NCBI GenBank assembly: GCA_036925085.1
Contig: JAUPFP010000046.1
Location: 1,478,933 to 1,542,932, forward strand
Source: Brachycybe producta
Lineage: Eukaryota; Arthropoda; Diplopoda; Playtdesmida; Andrognathidae
DNA: 64,000 nucleotides
Reading direction: 5' to 3'
Position numbers and translations under genes: made by a program. The notes beneath the pieces are model-generated. The model made no database searches. It was not told where the DNA came from and worked only from the letters and a program-made list of their open reading frames with translations. Below, piece after piece: positions 12,645 to 24,505 of the stretch (its first letter is position 1; each line of letters begins with the position of its first letter).

Positions 12645-12880
12645 AAGTGTTTTAGAAACTAGAAGGGTAACTGAATCACTTAATAGTATTTTAATATTTG
12701 AAATCTTTCAAAATAAACTGTTTATTGACAAAAATTAAAAAAAAATCGTCTGCTTAAAGTTGAGCCATTTTGAAACTCACTTAAAAAAGTTTATTTTGAA
12801 AGATAACAATAAGAAAAAAATACCCTTAAGTGGTGATTGGGCTACTCTTCTAGTTTCTAAAAAAAAAACGTCTTTCAAGT
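12645..12880. repeat. Family A MITE
   Basis: Arms AGTGTTTTAGAAACTAGAAG and CTACTCTTCTAGTTTCTAAA; core CTTTCAAAATAAACTGTTTA and AAGTTTATTTTGAAAGATAA. Confidence 0.85.
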
Positions 12881-14130
12881 TTCATTTCATTTTTGCATCT
12901 GAAAGATAAAATAATCAGACTTCTAGAGGCATTTTACCTTACCTTACCTTACCTTAAATTTCTCAACAACAAAAATCTTATTATGTTTTAATTTTTTTTA
13001 AATTTCTTGAAACAAAAAATGCAATATTTTTTTAAAGAAAATTTAATAAATTTACTTACAAACGAGAATATTGGTGATTTTTAAAACGTTTAACTAGTCA
13101 TTATGCGGAAAGACTGATTTTTCACTTTAACGTTTGACATACAAGAGAAAATTTTCTTCTTCTCAGAAGATATAAGGAGGAGGAGGGGGCCCCCTCTATT
13201 GAATAAGATAGGGGGAAGTTGCCCCCCCCCTCTAGAAATAACATCAGAAGGCATTATAATCATCCTCCCCCCCCCCCCCCTCCAAAAAAAAAAAAGATGA
13301 ACATCTTAGTTCAGTTGTTATTTTGATATAAAGAGGGATGGGGATAAGGGGGTTGGGGGGTGGATTGTCTCTGGCGCTATCAATAATGGATATTTCAATT
13401 TGGAAGATTGCTGGGCAACTGTTGAGATTTGCCAAACACAAATAATCGCTCTGATTGCTGCCAACCATCACGTACCTAATGTGATTTTGGAGTCATTACG
13501 CGCTTTTCTCTCTATCATCTTGCACATCCCCCACCCCCATCCCCTTACTACCCTAAACCCCTCCCCCCACACATCTATATATATATAATATACATGTATG
13601 TTACATTATACATGGAGTATATATATCTAAGTATCTTTGAAGCCAGACATTTTTTTTTTGCCATCTTATATATACTGTATATCCATATAATACCTGTTTG
13701 GTATAGAAAAAAGTGATAACTTTGAAACCATGGAGATATATATATAAAACAAGATGAGTTTTATATACTAGAAGAACTACTATATACAGTAGAAAGAGTT
13801 AAGAAGAAGAAGAAGAATGAAATCTCTCTTGTGACGTTTTCTAGCTAGCAAATGCTTTTTTTTTCTTCTTCTTCTTTTTAGAAGAATAGAGAGAAAGCTT
13901 TGTTGTATTTTCTATGTTTTTGTTTTTTCTTGAGAAAAGTGACAAGTTTTAAAAAGTTTTCATATGAGTTTTGAAGTCTAATTTGGTTTGGACCTAGAAA
14001 CAGCAGCAAAAGTCACCATATAAAAGTCTTAGGACAACGATTTTAAAGAAATTATGGAAAGATTTATCTTTCTTAAGAATGTGTTTCCTTCAACTTATAA
14101 AAAGGGCTTTCTTTGTGCTGGAAAGAATCT

Positions 14131-14405
14131 AGAGCTCTCTAGTTATCTTCATGCGACTAAAGCCGGGATTACACCGAGGAAAACACATTGTGCAACGTGT
14201 CGAATGCGACATGCTGCACAATGTGTTTCTTCGGTGGAATCCCGGCTTAATACATAGTGATGTCAAAGTGACGCAAGCATTGCATTTAGCAGCATGGTAT
14301 ATTGCATTGTGGTACAAGGCACCCCATTTTAACGCGTCATATGACGTCACAAATTCTGTAATGCCGCATGCGCTACATTAAACGCAAGAAGATAACGGGA
14401 GCTTA
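14131..14405. repeat. Inverted-repeat element containing a second palindrome
   Basis: Outer arms AGAGCTCTCTAGTTATCTTC and GAAGATAACGGGAGCT. Inside, 14159-14251 is a 93 bp palindrome (AAGCCGGGATTACACCGAGG against TTCGGTGGAATCCCGGCTT) flanked by TAA on both sides, which would fit a 3-base TWA duplication as made by PIF/Harbinger elements. Confidence 0.65.
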
Positions 14406-14439
14406 AATTCTCTCACCTTTCAGGTAAATTCTTTTTGTA

Positions 14440-14898
14440 AAATTTGGACAAAACAAAACGTAAAGCGAACGTTTTTTTTTAAACAACCTCATTAAAAAAT
14501 TCAAATTCTTTTCAAAACTAGAAGTTTTTTTAGTAGAAATATTTTTAAAAATAAACAATTTTATAGTTCAACATGAAAATGACCCTTTTTTGGGTTTTTC
14601 CCATTGACATTTTTCAAACTGTCATAAAAAGTTTATTTTGAAAGATATATCATCATTGAAAAAACCTTTTAACATTATCAATTTATCACCAACTATTCTA
14701 GTTTCTAAAAGATTGAATTTTTTCGTAATGTTTTTCCTGAAAAACGTTCGCTTGAAAAATTTAAATTTTCTCAAAACCGCGGGTGGGAAATGCGGGGAAA
14801 GAGATCTCGTCGTAGAACGTAATAGTCACTGCAGTGGCGCCGTCTGGAGGTGGGGGTTGGGGAAGATAACAAAATTTAATATTTATTAAGCCACTTTA
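14440..14898. repeat. Family E element with family A-like core
   Basis: Shares AACGTTCGCTTGAAAAATTT and ACTGCAGTGGCGCCGTCTGG with copies near 18.3, 22.8 and 36.8 kb. The centre (14500-14715) is an A-like hairpin with AAAACTAGAAG and ATTCTAGTTTCTAAAAG. Confidence 0.65.
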
Positions 14899-15895
14899 AA
14901 GGTGGGGTTCCCTTTGTATATTTAGCTCAGTTACCTTACTATTGTAGTCTTGAATGAAACTTTTCATGTATCTAAAAAATATTTGAGTCTAAATTCTAAA
15001 TAATCGAATAAATAAAACCTTTATCTAGAAGAAGAAGAAGAAAATCGAAGATTATGTTGAAAAATTTAAAATCTACTTCGATTTTTCAATATTTTGATGT
15101 GTGGATTTTTGTATTTTGAACTTTTTTTGATCAAAGTTTTCTCCTTCATATCCTTGTAAAGAAAAAATGTCCAGAAGGTTTTTATTTGGCTATTTTGAAG
15201 TTGATCTTTAGGATAAAAAAAGGAGGGATCAAGGTATATCTTTAGGTGGTTTTATATATAGAAAAATAAGGGACCCCCTTTTTATGTGTTTTTTTCATAA
15301 AAAGGTCCATCGGATCCACATTTGACCACCCACCACCACCGTAATATTTGATGCACATTTTGTGAGTTTGTAAATTTCAAGTAGAAGTGGATCAGTGTCA
15401 AACATTGTCGAATATGACAAGCTAAAGCCCCCTTTTCCTTTTTTTCATATTAACCCACCCTTCTCCTCCTTCTCCTCAATCCCCTCTACTCCTGAATACA
15501 AGAATTCAGTCCTCTTCCCTTTTTTTTCCCAAACTCCAAAAAATAAAGGAGATTCCTGAGAGGGGTTTCTTCAAAACTGGTCGACAAAGCTTCATTTTTT
15601 TTCTATGATGACCACAAGATGAGTTTTTTTTTGTAATCTAAAAACTGTCATTGGATGAGACAAGACATATGACAGGTGTGTGTGTTTTTTTTTTGGGTGA
15701 GGATGAAAATAGGGATTTTTTTTAAGGATTTATACATTGGACACACTGAAAACCCTTCTTTTTTGAATGAAGATTTTCATATGTTTTTCAACCTTTTTTC
15801 TTCTTTGAGTCCAACACCAGTATATTTATGCCTAGATTAAGGGTTGAAACATAAACAGAAAAAGTGGTCGGTGTGACATCTCTTCTTATACTTCA

Positions 15896-16232
15896 GGGTG
15901 GACTTACACGGTCCGATTTGTTGGAATCAACAGTGTTGAAACCAACAACAAAAGACGTCCAACATGTCCACATAACACGGGCGCACATCCAACTATGAAT
16001 TTAGCATTAACAGCAGTAGAAAAAAACTTGACTTTAGATATTCTCATTTATACTTGCTCCTAATTGGCTATAAGCCTTCCAACACTGTATTTTGCTGGAT
16101 TGAAGTAGAGTGGGTCCAACTTTTGTTGTCTATGTCGGATGTTGGAACAAACACAGTATTATTCAGACATACACGATCCAATAGGTTGGTTTCAACACTG
16201 TTGATTCCATTAAATCGGACCATGTCTGTCCG
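15896..16232. repeat. Inverted-repeat element, about 335 bp
   Basis: Left end GGTGGACTTACACGGTCCGA then GGAATCAACAGTGTTGAAAC; right end GTTTCAACACTGTTGATTCC then AAATCGGACCATGTCTGTCC. Only one copy was seen here. Confidence 0.7.
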
Positions 16233-16430
16233 GTGTTGTCTAACTTTAGGAGTAGGATTGTAGGACTGAAAGGATAAGATTAATAAAGGTTTATTTCGTA
16301 TTAAATAGATGGCGCCACCTGTACTCAAAGCTAAATTTTTTTGTAAGTTGCACCACCCAAACATATAGACAGAAAGGTAGCTCAACTAGAAGTTTTGCCA
16401 TAGAATTCTTGGCTATAGAATGAAATCTAG

Positions 16431-16510
16431 AAGTGTTTTAGAAACTAGAAAGGTAGCTCGATCACTTCAGGGTTGACATTTTTCAAAATAAAATTTAAAA
16501 ATATTTAAAT
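16431..16510. repeat. Family A left half, truncated
   Basis: AAGTGTTTTAGAAACTAGAA followed by the first core half, then it runs into element B; no right arm follows. Confidence 0.65.
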
Positions 16511-16525
16511 TTGAAATTATCTCTG

Positions 16526-16847
16526 ATACCTTCGACACCCATACACAGTTAAATGCATTTAAATATTAAACACGTTCTACAGAGCCCTGTGAAGGACAAA
16601 CAAACAATATATCGCATTCAATTTATTCAGTTAATTAATCTGAAAATATTTAGATATTAATATTTAAATATAATATAGAAACTATATTGACATTAAAATA
16701 TTGATTTAGTATTTCAATTTTAAAATATTAATAACAAAGTCAATTTTTATTTGGTGTTCGTGTCCTTAACTGGATTCCGTATAAATCCACACCTAAACAC
16801 ATTTAATTTGAATTCATTTAACTCGTGTGTGTGTGTGTACAAGGTAT
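16526..16847. repeat. Element B
   Basis: Ends ATACCTTCGACACCCATACA and the reverse complement of TGTGTACAAGGTAT. Internal CACGTTCTACAGAGCCCTGT and AAGTCAATTTTTATTTGGT are shared with the two copies at 45.4-46.0 kb. Confidence 0.75.
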
Positions 16848-17461
16848 TAGTATTTGCTCTTCTCAAAATGAATATTTCCATTTATAAAAACAAAATTAAT
16901 TAGAAACAAAAAGGTTTTGATTCGCCGCCATCTTGTAAACATACATTACCTTTCTTGTTAATGTTTTTTTTTCAAGATGGCGTCAAATACGGAATAAAAA
17001 GATATTTTTTGAGCGTTTTGTGTGTCCGCTCTAATAATGACTATTGTTATCTTTTTTTTTTGCGATTGTTTGCTTGGTTTTTATTTATTTATATATAATA
17101 ATAAAGAAGAAAATGGAGTCTTTTGTGTGTTTTTTTTTTCTTCAAAGAAAGAAGAAAATATGGAGGGAGGAGGGGGTAAGGGAACCATATTGCATTATTC
17201 ATTTTGAGAGTTCTGTTCTCAGCTCTCTTTTGAACCGTGTTTGATTTTGAGAGCGGAAAGGCGATTTGGAATAACAATACAGGAATATAAAAATAACATG
17301 GTTGGATTTATCAAATTAGATTCTATATATATATAGGGCCTCTCTTATATAGTGAAAGATATGGATGGATTTTTTTTGTGTGTTTCTGGGTCCCTTTTTT
17401 TGTTTTTAGAGAAAAAAAAAACAATAGAAGAAGAAAAATCGTCAAAAAATCTTCCTTCCTT

Positions 17462-17464
<3 letters not shown>

Positions 17465-17502
<38 letters not shown>
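17465..17502. repeat. GA microsatellite
   Basis: About 19 GA units. Confidence 0.95.
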
Positions 17503-17504
<2 letters not shown>

Positions 17505-17901
17505 CAATGCTTTTCTATGGTGTGTAACAAAAGCTTAAAATATTTTGATTGAACTCCATCCTCCACCCTCTCTGAACCGATATTCCCCCTTCACCCCCCT
17601 TTATATGGGGGATGGATGACTTGCTCTAAGGGACATCTTTGTGTCAAAACCTCCTCAGAGCGTTTTAGAAAGGTTTTAGAACAGACCTACACAGTTATAT
17701 GTTATTCAACCCAATAAATTGACAAGCTCAAAAATAAAAGGACCCTCTCTCTCTATATATATGTATGTATGTATAGAAAAAGACAATGTAAAATAATCAT
17801 AGAGATCTTGTGGCGTTGAACAAACAAAAGTGAAACTGTTATGTGTGTTCGCGCTTTTGGCGGTGAATGATTGCCCGTGTTAAGGCCCCTTGAGAAAACC
17901 A

Positions 17902-17960
<59 letters not shown>
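17902..17960. repeat. GA microsatellite
   Basis: About 28 GA units with one early interruption. Confidence 0.95.
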
Positions 17961-17963
<3 letters not shown>

Positions 17964-18346
17964 GCCCCTGACAAAACAAAAGCGTCGAAAAATATTTTGT
18001 GAGACTTATTTTCGATATTTATCAGAATCTCAAAATAGGAAAAGAGAAAGAGAGAAATAAAATGTAATATCGAGCTGCCTCTTTTGCATTATTTCATTCG
18101 AGTGGAAGGAAACATTCCTCCAAAAAATATATATTTTGTTTTTCATCTTATTTTTCAAAGGTTATAACTTATAGCAGAAAAAAGTTAACAGTGAAAAAAA
18201 TGGAGCTAAACAAGAGCTAAGATTTTATATAAAATTATATAATTTTATATAAAAGTTAAAACACTGAACAAGAGCTAAATAAATTTACGGAAGAAATTTA
18301 TTAGCTTAAATGGAGCTATTCATGTCGAGACATAATCTACATAAAG

Positions 18347-18921
18347 CTTAAGGTGACTGAATAGATATATGTCTTGTTTTTGTCCTCCCAGATGGCGCCC
18401 CTGCAGTGGCAATTATGTTCTATTGGAGGAGGTCTCTTCCCTAGTTTCCACCTGCGGTTTTGTAAAAATTTATATTTTTCAAGTTTTATGTTTTTCAGAA
18501 GAAACATTATGAAAAAAAAATTCAAATTGTTTTAGAAACTAGAATAGTTGTTGATAATGCTAAACGTTTTTTTCATGATTGATATATTTCAAAATAAACT
18601 TTTTATTACAGTTTGAAAAAAGGCCGAAAATAGTTTTTTCATGAAATTTCAATGGAAAAAGCATAAATGGGTCATTTTTCAAACGGAACTATAAAATGTT
18701 TATTTTGTAAAATATTGTCATGAAAAAAACTTTGAACAGATTCTTACCATTCTAGTTTTGATAACAATTTAAATTCATAATTGTTTTTTTTTAAAACGTT
18801 CGCTTGACGTTTTCGCGTCCAAATTTAACAAAAACGTCTACGAAGCATAGCATTAACGCCTGTAGTAGCGTCATCTGGTGGAGAGAAAAAAAGCTAAATG
18901 AATATAAAGCCTCCTCCTTAA
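18347..18921. repeat. Family E element, TTAA-flanked, with A-like core
   Basis: Ends TTAAGGTGACTGAATAGATA and GCCTCCTCCTTAA, so TTAA borders both sides. Contains CAGATGGCGCCCCTGCAGTG at the left and an A-like hairpin (AGAAACTAGAATAGTTG to CATTCTAGTTTTGATAAC) in the middle. Confidence 0.7.
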
Positions 18922-19945
18922 ATAAACCATGCGAATATTTTTAGCTATATTTTTGGAGGTTAGCTCTTGATTAAACAGCTTTATTGTAGCACTTAATTTA
19001 CTTTCAGTATCATTTGAATGATATTAATCATCTTTGATCTCCTTTATTTACAATTTACAGGTGTGAACTATAGGGTAATTACACTTCTAGTTTCTAAAAA
19101 CACTTTTAGTAGATAAAAAATATCTATAAGTTAGAAATGCGATAAATTGATAGATAAGAGAAATAAGACTGAAGTTGTGTTTTTTTTTCTCTCTCTCGCT
19201 TGAATCAAGCTTTTGTGAAGCAATCAGAAGATATATTATTTGTCTCTGTTAACTTTAGGTCCCAAAGCTCAAATGGATGCGACACATTTTTCCATCAGTT
19301 TGGGTTTTTCAGACGATGGTAACATTGGATTTAGAGGGAAGAAGGGGGGAGAATATTAAAGGGAGAATGGGGGGAGGGAGGGGAAAAGAGCTTTATCTTG
19401 TTCCCCATCCATATCCACCCCCCCCCCCCCACCTTTTTTTCTTCTCTTAACTCCGCTTTGGGCCAAACGTTTAGGCTTTTTCCTGATTTTATTAACATGA
19501 CTAATTTGCAGTTCGAAAGGGCTGAGTTGCATTGGGAATTGACTGAGGTTCCTTCAAGTTTGAACAACGCGAGCTCCTTTTTTTTGTTGGGCTTTTTTTC
19601 GTCTTCTTCTTCTTCCCTATTTTTCTATTATACATTTTTTTTCGGTTGCAGTTTTTGTTTCTGTTTGATGGAACACACAATTGAGAAGTTGTTGAATCGA
19701 AAAAACGAAAAGAAACGAAACGAAAAATATCGACCTGATGAAGCAAATGAAAAAAACTAGAAAAGGAAAGAAAAAAAAAAAAACTAAAAAGAACAATTTT
19801 CTAGAAAAACACAAAAAAAAAACTTCCAAAAGTTTTAAATGAAAATAAGAAACAATTTATCTTTTTCTTGTTAAGTTCTGTTGTTCCTCTTGTCACAGGC
19901 CTTTTGAACTCTTGTCTTTCACAAGCACTAAATGAAGAGAAACTT

Positions 19946-20140
19946 GAATGTGTTTTTAGAAACTAGAAAGGTAGCTGAATCACTTACGGGTATTTTCATG
20001 TTTATATCTTTCAAAATAAACTTTTATAGATAAAAATTAAAAATGTTGTCTGCTAACGGACATAAAAAGCTGATTTTGAAAGATATCCATCATGAAAATA
20101 CCCTAAAGTGATCGAGATACCCTTCTAGTTTGTAAAACAT
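19946..20140. repeat. Family A MITE
   Basis: Arms TTTTTAGAAACTAGAAAGGT and ACCCTTCTAGTTTGTAAAAC; core TCTTTCAAAATAAACTTTTA. Confidence 0.85.
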
Positions 20141-20215
20141 ATTCTAGTTTCTCTCCATTTAGTGCTTCTGAAAGACAAAGTAATCAGAGTTTGAGCTAGA
20201 TGAAGAGAAACTAGA

Positions 20216-20432
20216 AAGTGTTTACAAACTAGAAGGGTACGTAGCTCAATGTCTTAAGGATGTATTCATGTTGATATCTTTCAAAATAAGCTTTTTATGT
20301 CAGTTTGAATAATAATCAAAATTTAAGCATATTAATGATAAATTTGTCTATAAAAAGCTTATTTGGAAAGATATTAATGTGAAAATGTCCTTTAAATGAT
20401 TGAATTAGCCTTCTAGTATTTAAAACACTTTC
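20216..20432. repeat. Family A MITE
   Basis: Begins about 75 bp after the previous copy; arms GTTTACAAACTAGAAGGGTA and GCCTTCTAGTATTTAAAACA. The outer arm AAGAGAAACTAGAAAGTG is also present. Confidence 0.8.
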
Positions 20433-21384
20433 TAAGTTTTTCTTACCTGAAAGACAGAAATAATCAGAAAACGAAAATCAGCTTTAAAAACTAGAATAAA
20501 ATAAAAATGGCGACCAGAATGAATCTTAATTTTGATTCTTAAGTATTTTAAACAGATTTTAACCTAAGGTTAAAATTCATTTTTCACACTAATTTGGACC
20601 TAAACAGAGAGAATCTTAAATTATTATTAGATCTTTTTGCTTGAATTATTTTTTAGAAAACAAATTAATAAATAAAACCCAAAATTTTTGGAAACCATGA
20701 TTGAGTTTAATAATAATAATAATAATATTTATAGATAGAAATATCTGTACAACAATGTTTTTTTTCAGACAACAATTATAATGATTTTTTAAGGTTTATA
20801 ATATTAATAATTAAAAATAAATGAAGAACAAGAGAAAAAGAAGAAGAAAATAAAACGAAAATTGGCCCAAAAAAAAATTCAATAATATAAAAAAATGAAA
20901 ACAGTACAAAATTAACAATAATTATAAGCAATAAAAATATGACATTTTAAACAAAAAATAATACATTGATGACTATAATAATAGATTATAGAATTTGCGA
21001 GGAAAAGGGTTTTTTTTTCAGCATATTACAAACAACTTTTTTGAGCGCCATTTTGTTTTTGGGTTTTTTTTTTTGCGGAAAATTTGAAAAAAAAATGGCC
21101 GCCATTTTTACTGGTCCTTTTTTTCCGAATGTGGCCAATTTTATTATCGGCTTTTTACGTATAAATGGACCTTGATATTTTGTTTTAATTAATTAGATTG
21201 GAAAATGTTTAAAATATATTAAACAGGGAATTATGGGAACTTTTTTTTGTTCATAGTTTTTTTTTTCACCGGGAGTTTTATTTATTATAAGAGGCAGTTA
21301 GAGGCTATGGCATTTAAACTGATAAGCAGTAAAAATTGTTATTCCGTAAATTAAAATTTGATATTTTTTTTAAAAAAAAATTCA

Positions 21385-21480
21385 AAGTTTGTTAGAAACA
21401 AGAAGAGTTAGATGTCATTTATAGAGGATATCTTTCAAAATAAACGTTATTTGACGGTTTGGAATTTTAAAATGTGTTAA
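21385..21480. repeat. Family A left half, diverged
   Basis: TTGTTAGAAACAAGAAGAGT and ATATCTTTCAAAATAAACG only; no matching right arm. Confidence 0.55.
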
Positions 21481-21536
21481 ACGTCCTTCGAATTCTGGTT
21501 ATTTTGTATTTCAAGCAGCAAAATAAATAGTAACTT

Positions 21537-21716
21537 CAAAGTATTTTAGAAACTAGAAGGGGGTAGCTCAGTCACTTAAGGGTTATTTTCACGTTGATAT
21601 CTTTCAGTTTAAATAATGACGCAACGTTTCTCTATAAGAAAGCTTATTTTGAAAGATATCAAACATGGAAATACTATTAAGTGATTCCAGTTGCCCTTCT
21701 AGTTTCTTACACTTCC
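21537..21716. repeat. Family A MITE
   Basis: Arms TTTTAGAAACTAGAAGGGGG and TTGCCCTTCTAGTTTCTTAC; second core half AAAGCTTATTTTGAAAGATA. It lies about 450 bp beyond the Gfi1 stop codon. Confidence 0.85.
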
Positions 21717-21928
21717 AATTTCTCTTTAGTGTTGCTTTTTTTTAAAAAAAAAACTATATAGAATAAGTTCGAAAATCATCTGAAACATCTTAAGGCTGCT
21801 GAGCCGTTTCTAAACCGGAATAAAAAGTTTAATTTGAAAGTTTTTCTTTAAAAATTACTCTTCTAGTTTTTTTTATATAACAAACTTTAAAAAAAATCAC
21901 TTCTTAAAATGAGAATAAATAACTCAAA

Positions 21929-22007
21929 CGTTACTTAAGCTAAAGTGAAACTTAAAGAAAACTAAACTTAAAAACATGGTTTAAGTTTAACTTTATTTTA
22001 AGTAACG
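21929..22007. repeat. Short inverted repeat in the presumed 3' UTR
   Basis: Arms CGTTACTTAAGCTAAAGTG and the reverse complement of ACTTTATTTTAAGTAACG, with an inner AAACTTAAA / TTTAAGTTTA pair. It looks like a small MITE remnant; a related motif occurs near 7340-7440. Confidence 0.6.
21992..21997 (-). promoter_or_regulatory. Candidate poly(A) signal AATAAA of the Gfi1 homologue
   Basis: This is the first AATAAA on the minus strand after the stop codon at 22162, about 165 bases downstream. It lies inside the right arm of a short inverted repeat (21929-22007). AATAAA is common in such AT-rich DNA, so use of this site is unproven. Confidence 0.35.
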
Positions 22008-22161
22008 CTTTTTTTGTGTGTGCGTTTGAATTACATTCGAATTGCAGAAAGAAGATTTCCAATGAATTTAGATTTTGAAGGGAGTTTTTTTTTTTTTTTT
22101 TTGTAATTTAATAGAATTTGCAGAAATTTGAGAGTTTTGAAAGGTCCTTTTTTTGTTATGG

Positions 22162-22352
22162 TTAGGGCAAGGGCCTTATGTCAGCATGTTGTGTCTCTTT
22201 GTGACGTCTTAGGTCCACTTTTCTTTGGAAGGCTCGTCCACAAATGTCGCATGCAAACGGTTTGAAACCGGTGTGTTTTCGGCTGTGCGTGATGAGATTT
22301 GACGACTGACTGAACGCCTTTCCACATACGGAACACTTGTGTGGTTTTTCAC
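22162..22352 (-). CDS. Gfi1: Gfi1/senseless homologue, last coding exon (zinc fingers 5 and 6, C-terminus)
   Basis: This exon encodes the last two C2H2 fingers of a DNA-binding transcriptional repressor of the Gfi1/senseless/pag-3 family. Finger 5 is [21 protein letters not shown] and finger 6 begins [17 protein letters not shown]; both match vertebrate GFI1 closely. The linkers GEKPHK and TGFKPF are typical. After finger 6 only a short tail ending ADIRPLP precedes a TAA stop. The exon opens at a pyrimidine-rich acceptor (CTCTCAG, AG at 22353-22354) and its first two bases complete the Gly codon split with the previous exon (phase 1). The reading frame stays open upstream to 22542, but that stretch is AT-rich with no finger pattern and is taken as intron. 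In this family these C-terminal fingers, with finger 4, make most contacts with the AATC core of the target site (family knowledge, not seen here). Confidence 0.95.
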
Positions 22353-22668
22353 CTGAGAGAGAAAAAAAGTGAAAAATTAAAAACACATGAATATTACATA
22401 ATATATTATAAATAGTTGAGAGAGAAATTTCATGGAAAACAATGAGAAATTTCGTGTTCCACGTGAGAAATGGGATGTGTAGAAAAATGGAAATTACACG
22501 CCAAATATGTAAAGGATGGGTGGAACTTAATCCCGTATTCAAATGGCGTTTCTAGTCTGTAATGTAATATTTTTTTTTCAGAATATATTATATAGAGGTT
22601 TTCTGAAATATCTAATATACATTTTGGAGAAGTAGTAGGACCAAATTCAAGATTCCAAACTTCGTCTT

Positions 22669-22728
22669 GAACCCTCTGAACAGGTTTTCCAACATTGGAA
22701 AATACCCTGTTTAGAGGGTTGAAGTTAG
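22669..22728. repeat. Short palindrome, AACCCTCTGAACAGG type
   Basis: TTGAACCCTCTGAACAGGTT pairs with CCCTGTTTAGAGGGTTGAA around CCAACATTGGAAAATA. Fragments of the same sequence occur at 9420 and 25470. Confidence 0.7.
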
Positions 22729-22799
22729 TTTTTAATAAGTTCTTATTTCATAAATAAAATGCAGTAGTCGAAAATTTAATTTGGTGTAAACGATCCTTG

Positions 22800-23372
22800 A
22801 AAGTGTTTTTAGAAACTAGAAGAGTTTAGTTTAATCACTTAATAGGTGGCTGAATAGATATTTATCTTGTTTTCGTTCCTTTGGATGGCGCCACTGCAGT
22901 GACTGTTGTTATGTTCTATATTTTTCAAGTGAACGTTTTTCTAGAGGAACATTACGAAAAAGATTCAAAAAAATGTCTTAGAAACTAGAATGGTTGGTAA
23001 TAATGCTAAAAGTTTTTTTTTTAATAATATCTTTCAAAATAAACTTTTTATCAGAGTTTGAAAAAAAGGTGAAAATAGTTTTTCATGAAATTTCAATGAA
23101 AAAACCTAAATTTCAAACTGAACTATAACATGTTTTATTTTTAAAGATATTACCATTAAAAAAACTTTTAACATCTAATCTTTTACCCATTCTAGTTTTG
23201 AAAACAATTTGAATTTTTTTCATAACGTTTTTGTGTCCAAATTTTACAAAAACGTCCATAGAGCAAAGCATGAACCACGGCGGTGGTGCCATCTGGAAGG
23301 ACAAAAACAAACTAATTATCTATAGAGCCACCTTAAGTGAAGCAACCCTTCTAGTTTTTTTTTTAAAAACAT
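22800..23372. repeat. Composite: family E element between family A arms
   Basis: Left A arm GTTTTTAGAAACTAGAAGAG and AATCACTTAA, then E (22840-23336: TAGGTGGCTGAATAGATATT to ATCTATAGAGCCACC), then TTAAGTGAAGCAACCCTTCTAG, the A right arm. TTAA borders E on both sides. E itself has an A-like core. Confidence 0.75.
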
Positions 23373-24091
23373 TATTCTAGTTTTTCAGATTTGGTAATTC
23401 AGCTGTTGTTTATAAACCATCTTAACTACTGTTTATATAATTATGAAGAAGGGGGCCCCCGGGCCCCCTATCTATTGTGTTTCTCCATTTAGGTTGAAAT
23501 ACTTAACTTAGTCATAAAATGACGTTTAGAAAACTAGAAAAGAAGACGACTAGAAAGTAGGCCTAATAATAGACACACCATGCATGTTTAATATCACATG
23601 TGTCGAGAGAGTCGCTCGCAGTTGTGTCTAATTATTAGAAGGGGGGGGGGGCACATATATACAGTTATATACTAGAATGAACTGCCATCAAAGAGCGCAT
23701 ATAATTAAATTTAAAACATTCTCTCTCTTCCTCCCCCCCCCCCCCCCTTTTATATATTTGTTTCTCGTATGTTGTAATAATGGCAATATAAAGCCACCAG
23801 TTTTAGGTCTTTAGGGACATAATTCATTTGGAGAATAACGTATTATCTGGGCGTTCTGCGGCTCATAAACTGCTGCTTGCTCCTTCTACTCTCAAAACAG
23901 CAACACATACATATATTACATACACACACAGAGAAACATTTATATAAGAAAATAATACACACAACAACAAAAAACACGCGCACAATAAGCCTAATTTCGC
24001 GTTTATAGTCGGACAATGTCACTTTTCTGATCTGTATACAATTTGAATTTGAAGTCTCAGAAGAGGACTTGAACGCAAAACATAAAGGTAC

Positions 24092-24505
24092 TTGGCACAC
24101 AGACCACTTTTGGTGGTCGGTTTCGACTACAAAATGAAGTTGCAGGTGTGTTGTTGCTGCTGCTGCAACATGCATGGTTGTTGTAATGTGGTTGCAATTT
24201 ATTTTTCTCCAGAAATATTCGATGTGGTCAGACTTCATTTTTCAGTCGAAATGAACCACCAAAAGTGGTCTGTCTATGTTCTCGAATGGAATCACTTTTC
24301 ACATTTGGTGGTTGATATCGACTGCCAAGTGAAGTTGCAGGGTGGTTGTCAAAGTGGTCTTCTTTTGGCGACTACTCATTTTGCAGTCGAAAATCGAAAT
24401 CGACCACATTGTCTAAGAAAATACATTGTGCAACCACAATCCCAACTACCTTTTTTGCAGTCGAAAAGTGGTCAAATAAAAGGTGGTTTGTGTGTTCACA
24501 AACAA
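24092..24505. repeat. Compound family C array
   Basis: First unit runs from GACCACTTTTGGTGGTCGGT to CACCAAAAGTGGTCTG at about 24275. Two or more diverged units follow, sharing GCAGTCGAAA, GTGGTC and TGGTTG motifs. Confidence 0.7.

Larger units (their letters stand above)
1..22161. other. 3' flank of the gene: repeat-rich DNA without a supported gene
   Basis: All open frames here are short and lack a recognisable domain; most are made by microsatellites or repeats. Named repeats are listed separately. Stretches such as 1-940, 1450-2190, 2420-3720, 5780-6780, 7200-7730, 13000-14130, 14900-15890, 16850-17460 and 20440-21380 show only AT-rich unique or diverged sequence with homopolymers and short STRs. 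Confidence 0.6.

Noticed and set aside
16054-16385. A 105 residue minus-strand frame
   Set aside because: Covers the arm of the inverted repeat at 15896-16232; no transposase-like motif.
19398-19829. Frames of 70-120 residues on both strands
   Set aside because: Low-complexity Ser/Phe/Lys composition from TTC/AAG-rich DNA; no splice or domain support.
22353-22542. Open frame upstream of finger 5, starting at an in-frame ATG
   Set aside because: It has no finger pattern, is AT-rich and ends at a clear CTCTCAG acceptor whose phase fits the previous exon; taken as intron.
23455-23475. GGGGGCCCCCGGGCCCCC palindromic GC run
   Set aside because: Short homopolymer-derived palindrome like other G/C runs in the window; no function can be supported.
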